Assembly: GCA_032690845.1 (NCBI GenBank)
Contig: CM064425.1
Coordinates: 38,156,240-38,220,239 of the forward strand
DNA: 64,000 nt
Origin: Eleusine coracana subsp. coracana
Lineage: Eukaryota > Streptophyta > Magnoliopsida > Poales > Poaceae
Reading direction: 5' to 3'
Positions 33,746-42,325 of the stretch are shown here, piece by piece. A program made the translations under genes and the position numbers. The notes under the pieces were generated by a model. It saw nothing but the letters and a program-made list of their open reading frames with translations, was not told the origin of the DNA and did no database searches. Numbering within the stretch: position 1 is the first letter of the stretch; every line of letters starts with the position of its first letter.

Positions 33746-33881
33746 AAGAACTAGGGCACAAACTCAACACTACGGACTCTGAAATTGAAATATGCAAAGG
33801 CTAAACACATAGGAAGAACATGAAAACAAAACTAAAGGGTAGTGTGAACCTGACGGTCCACCTGAAGCTCTGATTACCACT

Positions 33882-34805
33882 TGATGTGAACAAGGGTTCC
33901 CGATCTTCCGAAAGGTTCTTGGTAAGTTGATTTGGTCGGAGGCGACACACAAATCGATCCGGCTTCAGAACAGCACGTTCTAAACCCCGCAATCGCAGCA
34001 TGACGTCTCCTCTGGTTATCAACCGTCCAAAAGACGATTGACCTCACCGAGAAGGCTAATCCCTACCTGCGTATCAAGAACACAAGCAAGAACAACGAAG
34101 AATGCAACACAATTGCAGATGTATGATTAAACTCTCGAAGTTGGGGTCTCACAAACCGATGAACGGCGAAACTGTTTATGAACAGAATTGATCTAAGCAA
34201 AACCCGAACCCTAATAGTGCAGCGGTGGCTGTATATAAAGACCCTAGGGTCGTGCAAGACCCTCTGGACGAGCCCCTAATTGGGCTCAACTAGATACAAA
34301 GCCCAAAGGCCAAAAATAGGCGACGCAGCACCGACACAGATTCTAGACTCTCTCTTGTTTTGACGATTCCCGATGACTCCGGATGAATTTTGACATGAGG
34401 CTGGCGGCATTGGAAAGGTATTCTCCTTATCTTTCCGTTCATATGTAGAACGTCCAAATCGGAGTCCGTATGCGTCCTGGGCGACTGTTTTAGTACAGAC
34501 TGGTACTGAGCCCCGAAACAGACTCGAAGTCGGTTTTGATTGGGCCTCCACTTTGGCTTCCAAGACCTTGCTGGTCGTCCACGTTCCCAACTCCTTCTCC
34601 CATCATCTTCTAGTCCTCTCCATGGTTTCTAATCATAAAATAATCATTAGGTAACAAACCATTCTCAAAAGTAACATATAGCGAAGAACGTAGGGACGAG
34701 CTCACCTCTAAATTTAGTCGTCGTGCATGAGCTCTAGTCATTGGACCTTGCAAGTCCAGATTTGGAGGAGTGCTGTGTGTATCCATAGGAGTGAGGTCCT
34801 CATCA
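33882..34805 (-). repeat. E 5' LTR
   Basis: This 924-bp LTR aligns with 31600-32019 over its first 420 bases (minus orientation). CTTTATATACAGCC near 34230-34241 is a TATA candidate. A frame of about 100 codons appears in both E LTRs; that is expected for repeated DNA and is not called a gene. Confidence 0.82.
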
Positions 34806-35753
34806 CGGACTCACGATGGCGTTGAAGAGCCATCGCAAGTCCGCATCGATGACTTTGCTGGAGTCGACCTTGTCGCCTATGCGCGCCGCCAACCACCGAT
34901 GGAAGACTTGAATGGTCGGGTTGCGGATGTTTCCGCGCTGCATCCCCTCTACGAACGAGAGCCGCCTCCAAAAGGAGTCCAACTCCCCACGTCCCAAGAT
35001 GCCGGCGACGTCGGCGTCGGTGTCGAAGCCAAAGGCTTGAGCCACCGCCTCCATGGTCACCATGTGGCTGATGTTGCGGACGCGGAAGTTGACGGCCTCG
35101 CTACCGTCTTCGATGGCGCCAAGCCTCATCTTAGAAGCAACCTCGGTGACGACATCGAGGTTGTAGTCCATGGGGAGGAGGTGGAAATCCACCCAACCGA
35201 GGTTGTCCATCATCCTCCTTAAGTCCTCCCACATGCCGATCGAGGTGAGGAAGGTCTCGTCCAAGTCGAAGTAGTGCCGCTGTTCCTCCACGCTCAGGAG
35301 GGTGAAGCCCTCCTCCACCGTGCGCGGCATGAATGCCGGCGGCGGTAATGATGTGGGAACCCCACGGCTTGCTGCCTTTTGGCTCCTCGTAGCACGCCTT
35401 GTTGGTAGGGACGCGCCGGAGACGGAGTGGCGGGCGCGGACCTCGTGTGTCGACCTCGCCGAGCCGGTGGATGCACCACCCACCAACATGTCATCGCGAG
35501 TGTCGGAGCCACCCCTCACCAAGGAGTTACCGTTCGACTCGCTGCTGCTGCCGGAACTGCTCCCCCGGCGCAGCCTCTTGTCCAACCTGCCGATGGAGGA
35601 ACGGAGACGACAATCCATCTGCGAGGAATGCGGAATGTGTGCGAGATCGTGGGTAGTGGGGAAGGTGGAGAGATTACCAGGCTGGTGTGCCGAATGAGGG
35701 CGCCTGGCCTCCCTTTTATAGTGTAGGAAACTTCCAGGAGAAGGAACCGCCAT

Positions 35754-36843
35754 AAAATTTCAAAATTTGAGAGTGCGCCGATCGGCATGGATACTGCGCC
35801 GATCGGCACAATTCAAATTTTGAATGCCCTGACCACTCTGATGCTTGATTCCCCTCCTTCATGTCACTTCCTGGCACATCATGTTGGCTGGCAGGGGAAC
35901 AACACGGAATCCTGATGTCTTGTTGGCGGCGCCAATCGGCGCGGGCCCGCGCCGATCGGCGCGCCATCTCTTTTTCAGCCTTTGGTCAATTCCGTGCCTC
36001 CCCTGCACTGCACACCTGCATAATAATTATACCTGTTCCTCAAAATCAATGTCTACCGCTTTTGTTGCCCATTTAGGAACATCATGGGTAACCGCGCTGA
36101 TCGGCGCAATAGGGCGCCGAACGGCGCAAGTCCCTTGCACCTCGTCTTTAGGTCCGGTGCTAATTCTGATGCCTTGTATTCATCTCTTTCACGTAATTTT
36201 CACTTCTCCAATGTTCTTGTAGTATTGGCATACATGTCGGGGCCCATCTGGTGATTGCGCCGATCGGCGCGACGTCCGTTTTTGCTTCTGGCCCCTCGCT
36301 TCTTCGCTAGATGTTGTCTTCATCCTTGAAAATAACTCTATCTCCGAAATATATTGTGGTGGTTTAGCACTCCTTCAATTCTGGGCGTCGTCGGCCTTCT
36401 GTCCTGACTTGGGCAATAGATGCGCGCCGATCGGCGCAAGCTCTGTTCCTTCCTGTTTTCGGTCTTTTTTTTATACTCCTGCATTGTTAGTCCACAGTAT
36501 GTATCTACACAGTTTTGCATGAATAAATAGACAATGCAAGAGCACACAAGAATTAAGCACACACTTTTCTAATTTTTTTTATTTTATTTGGGAGATTATT
36601 TTTATCACAAGCAAGAAAATTTTAAAAACAACACCGGGTTGCCCTCCCGGCCAGCACTAATTAACTAAATGCAATGGGTTGCCCTCCCATAAGCACTAAA
36701 TAACTTCTAAATCCCCCCGATCATTGGGTTGCCTCCCAAGAGCGCTCTAGTTATTTAAAGGTCAAAGATCTCGACCTCCCCGCAAACAATCAATCCTTAG
36801 TGTCGCGGTGCGGGATGTGATGCCGCGACACTACAAGGTTATC
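35754..36843 (-). other. A spacer between protease and ORF2, palindrome-rich
   Basis: No pol gene is present. The region holds five exact CCGATCGG palindromes (35778, 35799, 35952, 36260, 36427) and several near copies. At 36635-36745 tgggttgcc(c)tccc occurs three times, separated by about 40 bases. A TATA-like CCCTTTTATAGTG lies near 35711-35721. Confidence 0.65.
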
Positions 36844-37644
36844 TTATCTCCATGGTTCATATAGCTTGGACGACCTATCCATACATCCCCTCCAATTACT
36901 TTTGATGCCTCGATGCCACGGTGTCTTGTATCTTTTCACTTCATCAATAGCACGGCACTCTTCTCCCTTTGGGCGAAACTTGAAAGAGTAGGGAGTCCCA
37001 CTTATATCAAAGCTTATCTTACGACTCCCAACATCAATACTTGCCTTTGCTATCCTCAAGAAGGGTCTGCCTAAGATCAACGGGGTGCTCGTCCTCTTAT
37101 CCATGTCAAGCACAATAAAATCAACAGGGACGATATGGTCTCCAATTTGAACAGGCACATCCTCAGCAATTCCATCAAGGAAGCATACCGATTTATCGGC
37201 TAACTCCAAACACATACCCGTAGGCTCTAATTCAGGCAAATTGAGATTTGTGAATATATGACGGGGCATAACACTTACGCTTGCTCCAAGATCGCACAAG
37301 CACCTATCAAACATCCTTGTTCCAATCATGCGTTTGATGCTTGGTAATCTAGGGTCGGGTTTCTTCTCCAGTGCAACATCATTGATTGCCGCCGTTGGTT
37401 CCTTAGTGACCTTCACAACCTCCTCAGAAACTAGACACTTCTTGTTTTGCATCATGTCCTTAATGTACTTGGCATAGGTGGGAACTTGGATAGCGTCAAC
37501 AAAAGGGACATTGATGTAAAGCTTCGTCATAATATCGATGAATCCTGCAAACTGCTCGTCGTGTTGTCGGGCTCTTTCTGTCTTCGTCAGTAGTTGAGTA
37601 TCTAGAAACGTGGCAGGGCCATGCTCTTCTGTCTCCACGCCCAT
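36844..37644 (-). CDS. A aspartic protease ORF, Athila-like
   Basis: This open frame of 266 codons has the retropepsin active-site region CLCDLGASVSVMP (about residues 120-132) and the block LILGRPFLRIAKASIDV (about 192-208). Upstream, the frame holds the Gag-PR linker segment (FIDIMTKLYINVPFVDAIQVP) shared with C. It is uninterrupted from 37644; the true N-terminus in the Gag frame is broken. Just upstream (37675-37755) the palindromes are translated as API-G-A-like repeats. It would mature Gag in trans or in cis. Confidence 0.78.
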   Translation of the reverse strand: MGVETEEHGPATFLDTQLLTKTERARQHDEQFAGFIDIMTKLYINVPFVDAIQVPTYAKYIKDMMQNKKCLVSEEVVKVTKEPTAAINDVALEKKPDPRLPSIKRMIGTRMFDRCLCDLGASVSVMPRHIFTNLNLPELEPTGMCLELADKSVCFLDGIAEDVPVQIGDHIVPVDFIVLDMDKRTSTPLILGRPFLRIAKASIDVGSRKISFDISGTPYSFKFRPKGEECRAIDEVKRYKTPWHRGIKSNWRGCMDRSSKLYEPWR

Positions 37645-37833
37645 TTTCAGACCAGAGAGGTCATCATCCTCCTTGCGCCGATCGGCGCTTTCAGGGAGCC
37701 AATCGGCTCCGACAGGGTCATCGCGCTGATCGGCGCCGGGTATGCACCGATCGGCGCGGGGCTTCTTTGCTCCCGCAGAGTGTTCTGGATCTTCCGTTTG
37801 TTTTCCTGATCGTGTAGCTATTGCCTTTAACTG

Positions 37834-39215
37834 TTATGCAGACATCATATTACCAGGAATAGCCCCCTTATTTCCTTGGATGGCTTGCGATAGCTGTCCC
37901 ATCTGTTGCTCCATAATCTTGGTATGCTTCAAAATCTGCTCGTTGGAGCTCCCAATTTCTATCACCTTGTCATTAACTCTCTCAAGGACACGATCAATCT
38001 CCTTGAATCTAGCTTGATTGTCCTTGTTGATCTTCTCTTGAGCTTGGAAGAACTCATGACATTGGAGACGAAGTGGGATAGAGTTTTGCATGGACAACCT
38101 AGGAGAGAAAGAACTCCGTTGTTGTTGATATTGGAGCTTCCATCTACTATTCTTCATATATTCTAACATCTTCATCTCTTCAGGGCAATCTTTCTGGACA
38201 TGACCAAATTCTCCACACTCACTACATGTTGAGCGTGATTCCGCCAGCTCGAGTGTCTCTTCCTTATATGAAGATTATTGTCAAACCTTCTTTGAATAGC
38301 ATTGAGGTGATCTATAATCAATTCTTCCTGAGTCTTATCAACCACACTCTTCGCTACTCCTTTTGAAGTTTGCAAATTCCTTGAGCTTCTCTCACCATCC
38401 CACGATTGATTTTCAACTAACAACTTGATCAAATTCTTAGCTTCGGTAGGGGGTTTTGACATGAATGATCCTGTAGCTGAGGCGTCCAAATGTTGACGTG
38501 ACAAAAGATTCAATCCTGTGTAGAACCACTCAACAACTTCTCCAACCGTCAGACCATGACGAGGGCATGCATCCATATGCTCATTTTATCTTTTCCATGC
38601 TTCTCCAATGCTCTCATCAATCTTCTGTATAAATCCAAGAATCTTATTTTTCAAAGCTTGAGTCTTACCGGGGGGGAATTATTTGGCCAAGAATTCAGCT
38701 GCTAATGTGTTCCACACCATTTTCACTGTGTTTTCCAATCTATTGTACCATTGCTTAGGGCGTCCAACTAGAGAGAAGGAGAACAGCCGCACACGCGCTT
38801 GATCTCCTGTCAATCCCGCTATCTTGAATGTACTGCAAACTTCAAGGAAGTGTTGCAAGTGATGATTGGGATCTTCTAAACCTGTGAACGTTTGTTGTGC
38901 CACTATTCCAACATATCTCTCCAATTGATACGGAAGTTGATCTTGAGCTTCTTGGAAATCTGTCTTGACAATACTAGTCAATTGTGGCTTGAGACGATTA
39001 ACCGTAGGTACCTCTGCCATCTCCTCTTCTTCTTGCTCTTGAACTGAGTCTTCTATTGTGAATAATACTCGTGGTGTTGCGCGGACTGCTTCTAAATCTT
39101 CAAGTGACTTGCTTCTCTTCTCCGCTATTCTCTTCTTGTGAAAGAGTCTTTTTGGATCATCGGCGTAATTAGAGGGTTTGTTTGACTTAGGACCATCCAT
39201 ACCTGTTAGTTTCAC
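37834..39215 (-). pseudogene. A gag
   Basis: A start at 39215 gives a 179-codon N-terminal frame with an acidic stretch (EQEEEEMAEV). The Gag core is FTGLEDPNHHLQHFLEVCSTF and FSFSLVGRPKQWYNRL. A stop at 38679 follows, then GLTVGEVVEWFYTGLN (38172-38576). A CCHC knuckle in another frame (CSECGEFGHVQKDC, about 38190-38232) and a coiled-coil-like C-terminal part (37834-38110) complete it. At least two frame breaks occur. Confidence 0.82.
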
Positions 39216-39301
39216 TTAACAGAATATATATACTAGAGATATAAGTAAAGCACAATGACTAAACACTAATGCATCAAACAATGTTTAAAAACCTGCTATG
39301 G

Positions 39302-39319
39302 TCCCCGGCAACGGCGCCA
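39302..39319 (-). other. A primer-binding site, tRNA-Asp
   Basis: On the minus strand TGGCGCCGTTGCCGGGGA is complementary to the 18 bases at the 3' end of plant tRNA-Asp without mismatch. It lies 13 bases from the LTR end at 39333. tRNA-Asp priming is known in Athila-type elements. Confidence 0.88.
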
Positions 39320-39332
39320 GAAAAAGGAAGCT

Positions 39333-40200
39333 TGTTGGTCGTATCTACGCACCCACTTATATACAGCAAGAGGACGGTGTACGATTGTAACACTTTTTCC
39401 CTTGAATTGAGTATTCAAAGGTTTATCGAATCCACTGGGACCTTAGGGATTTAGTAAACAAAGTTAACAGTAACAGATCTAGTCAAGGCTACTGTCAAGG
39501 TTAGGTTGCATGAGGGGGAGACTGGCCAGCGCAAAGATGCGCCAGACAGTAAATCTGTCGTTGCGCTGATCGGCACGTTGTTGAAACTAAGCCAAGGTTG
39601 TTGCGCCGATCGTTGCAGGAGTTGAGCCGATCGGCACGCTGGTGAATCTAAGCCAAAGTGCACCAGATCTTGTAAACCTATGCTGATTAGTGAGTAGCCA
39701 GATATCTACTAGTGAGATCGTAACCAGATGAGTAAGATCACCCTGCTTTCCGAGCGGCTCCCTATTTTAATCGCAGCGGGGAGGAAACCCTTAATCGCTC
39801 GAGTATCTTACCCTATTCAACTATGTAATAGTGCTACGCAGGCTTCGCACTGTCACCGCTAAACCACACTACTAGCATCATCAAGCAACCATAATCAATG
39901 CAATGTCCCAATACTATCCTAATCACCACGATTACGATAATATCTACATACTTAGCCTAGAACTAAGCAATTGGAACAAGCACATGCATGATTATAGAAT
40001 CAAGATAGACAAATCACCAAAACCATCATCAACATATTTAATCATCCGTGAGATACATAGAGTAAGATTCATCCCCGTCGAGATGGCATACCTTGACGGA
40101 TCAACTCTTGACTCCAATGGTTCTTGAAACTCAACTAGAGATCTATTCTAACAGGGCAAGCCCCGGTGGCTCTAACTCACGGATCTGGTGTCCCTCCGTC
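39333..40200 (-). repeat. A 5' LTR, truncated
   Basis: It aligns with 27704-28700 of the 3' LTR with a 42-base and other internal losses. It ends at about 40200, where Tat-I LTR sequence begins. The promoter part of this 5' LTR is gone. One exact CCGATCGG (39634) and several decayed copies remain. Confidence 0.85.
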
Positions 40201-40245
40201 GCTATGTAATGGGGACAATACGAATAGAACATGTCTCTATCTATG

Positions 40246-40284
<39 letters not shown>

Positions 40285-40600
40285 GTGTGTGTGTGTGTGT
40301 GTAATGTGGGCTAAACCCCTTGAGATATAAAACGAAGGCCTTCTCCTTCCAAAAGCGGAGAGGTAAGAAACCACCACACACTCACATGTTCTCTCGCACT
40401 CCGAGAGTTGGAGACCCCTCCTCTCTCACCACCATTGTACTCCCCATCCGGTGCAAGTTACACAAGCAGACCCGAGAACTGGACGTAGGGGGCTTCCCCG
40501 AACTAGTATTATCTCTGTGTCCTCTTGCATTGCCATCACCGAACATGAAATGCGCATCCCCTAGAACAAAATCTACTAGCCGGTGATCTAAACACTGACA
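40201..40600 (+). repeat. Tat-I 3' LTR tail, duplication copy 1
   Basis: It matches 55065-55458. It contains an (ATCT)n/(GT)n microsatellite (about 40230-40302), a TATA (GATATAAAA, 40324-40332) and the LTR terminus CACTGACA at 40600. The first part, equivalent to 54861-55064, is missing. Confidence 0.8.
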
Positions 40601-40961
40601 CAACATCATCGACGTAGGCCTCGACGCTCCTCCCAATCTGCTTATCTAAGCAGCATTGCATGGTTCGCTGGTAAGTGGTGCCAGCATTCTTCAATCCGAA
40701 GGGCATGGTTGTATAACAGAAAGCTCTGAAAGGTGTGATGAACGATTTCTTTATCTGGTCAGATTTGTTTCGGGGGATCTGATGGTACCCCGAGTAGGCA
40801 TCTAAGAAGCACAAAAAGGGCAACCCGCCATCGAATCGACCACTTGATCAATACGAGGGAGAGTAAAAGGATCCTTGGGGCAGGCCTGGTTAAGGCCAGT
40901 GTAGTCAACACACATGCGCCACTCGTTGTTCTTCTTTGGCACTAGAATGGGGTTAGCTAAC
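40601..40961 (-). pseudogene. Tat-F RT fragment, duplication copy 1
   Basis: Reading leftwards from 40961 are LANPILVPKKN, a VDYTGLNQACPKDPF-like segment, CFLDAYSGYHQIP, TTMPFGLKNAGTTYQRTM and SVEAYVDDV. This is Tat-lineage RT up to the Y-V-D-D motif. There the Tat-I LTR interrupts it at 40600. Its upstream side is interrupted by the B LTR with flank ctaac (40957-40961). Confidence 0.88.
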
Positions 40962-42215
40962 TGTTGACGGTCCTTAAATGCTAAATCCGACCATCAATTG
41001 CTTCCATAAAACATATAAAAATAAATAACCAATATAGTGAAAGGAGTTTATTACTAACAATTTTCATAAGTATTGGAGAATATTTGTATGCAGATGATTT
41101 ATAATCAAATTCAAGGAAACATCAGAGCTACAAGAGGAGAAATAATAGAAGCCCATAAACATGAAGTGAGAGGTGATCAAATAATATATTAGACCTCGCC
41201 ATGTTGAAGCTCTCATCGAGACCATCGAAACGCATATATAACTTGTCTAAATCAGACTTCGGATATGAGAGTTATGAAGCACAGAAGATCAGGTGTTTAG
41301 GCTGAACTCATGCTGACATCAGCATGACATCAGCACACGCGGGAGGGGAAGACTATGATGGTTCAGGTTGCTTGGCTGAGCGGAAAAGCCCATTACTTGG
41401 TCCCTAAGGATGAGGAGTAGTCCAAAGAATATTCCCTTATTCTTAGGAAGGCTTCTCCACTCTCTCAAGTCACCTCTCACTATAAATAGAGTCTCTCTCC
41501 CTCTTATTTTCGACACACAAGAAGAGAGTTTAGAGCTCCACTCCAAAAGCTTTAGCACTGCCAAAGTGCTTAGAAATTAGGAACAGAGTAAGGGAGGGTT
41601 CGGGGAAGCGCTGGGCCTATCGGCGATCTTCCCCACGCTTGTACCTCGACGGATGCTTTCCTTTTCAAGTAAGTATTCGTGTTTCCTCTTTGGTACTTAA
41701 GTTTCTTACTTAAGTAAGTTCTTTCTTTATTACTTACGGGATCATCTTTCTATTTAGTTAGAGTATCTTAGTCTTCTATAAGCACGGATCCGAGACTAGG
41801 ATAGTAATTGATAGTATAGGCGTGGTGTCAAGACTAGAGGTTACCTTTATTTGTCGCGTGCCCCACGGTTTGTAGAGGTAGTCGTTAGGTGGTCACAGCC
41901 CTATCCGGCCTTAGTAATCCTCCATGTTCGGGTACATCATAGAGCTGTTGGCCGGAGTCGCCTGTGGATGCAGGGGTAAGCCGGTGTCCGAAGTGAGCAG
42001 TAGAGATTGAACCTATCTTATTATAGGATCCTTAACCATTAGGAATCCTCTCTACCCTTTGCCTACCATGTTCTTGTTATCCTTGGATGGATTAGTTAGA
42101 GGATCAATACACACACGTTCCCTATGATTCGATAACCTGGAATACTCCTAGATGAAGTGCTACATCGGTATCCGTGCACTTGCAGATTTTTCTGTGATCG
42201 TAACAAATACCAACA
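40962..42215 (+). repeat. B 5' LTR
   Basis: This 1254-bp LTR runs from TGTTGACGGTCC to TACCAACA. TATA CTATAAATAGAG lies at 41480-41491. It is about 96% identical by eye to 55820-57074 in the first 120 bases (5 differences). Confidence 0.9.
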
Positions 42216-42223
42216 AGCATTTC

Positions 42224-42241
42224 TAGCGCCGTTACCGGGGA
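42224..42241 (+). other. B primer-binding site, tRNA-Asp-like
   Basis: TAGCGCCGTTACCGGGGA differs from the perfect tRNA-Asp site seen in A (39302-39319) at two of 18 positions and lies eight bases after the LTR. Confidence 0.8.
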
Positions 42242-42325
42242 ACAGTTGTTGTATCATCTTCAATCCTTGTTCGTCCTCATATCTTTTTCTTTTTCTTTTC
42301 CTTTTATTTCTTTCCTTTTTCCACC

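Larger units (their letters stand above)
31600..34805 (-). mobile_element. E: truncated chromovirus (CRM-type) inside A ORF2
   Basis: The 5' LTR is complete (33882-34805, on the minus strand TGATGAGGACC to TTCACATCA). A primer site TGGTAATCAGAGC lies beside it, resembling initiator tRNA-Met with one extra A. The interior holds only the end of RNase H and integrase. The polypurine tract (32020-32036) matches that of D. The 3' LTR is cut at 31600, having lost about 500 bp. A short filler copy of neighbouring ORF2 sequence marks the broken end. Confidence 0.85.
30857..35618 (-). pseudogene. A ORF2, ATHILA ORF-1-like protein, split by E
   Basis: The likely start is MDCRLRSSIGRLDKRLRRG at 35618. 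A Ser/Arg-rich N-terminus follows, then FDLDETFLTSIGMWEDLRRMM, DNLGWVDFHLLPMDYNLDVV and VFHRWLAARIGDKVDSSKV. At 34806 the frame runs into the E LTR, which supplies a stop. It resumes left of E at about 31599 and ends at 30857 with a Gln/Tyr-rich segment and IERVEEATSQWRYNHDAM. It is clearly the counterpart of C ORF2 by position and layout. No function is known. One of the CCGATCGG variants is translated here as ALIGAGNASIDAP. Confidence 0.65.
27704..40200 (-). mobile_element. A: Athila-like non-autonomous retrotransposon rich in CCGATCGG palindromes
   Basis: The minus-strand order is truncated 5' LTR (39333-40200), perfect tRNA-Asp primer site (39302-39319), gag (37834-39215), protease (36844-37644), spacer, ORF2 (35618 to 30857, split by E), 3' spacer, polypurine tract and complete 3' LTR (27704-29308). 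No RT, RNase H or integrase is present. It sits in the C1 5' LTR after ggttgt; the right flank was deleted, so its target-site duplication cannot be checked. It carries at least 16 exact CCGATCGG copies. Confidence 0.87.

Noticed and set aside
31503..34590. Similar 100-codon ORFs (MGTW...SK) in both E LTRs
   Set aside because: Similarity is explained by LTR duplication; they overlap noncoding U5-like sequence and show no domain.
39302..39319. tRNA gene for the tRNA-Asp match
   Set aside because: Only the 3'-terminal 18 bases match and they lie beside an LTR. They are primer-binding sites; I found no complete tRNA gene.
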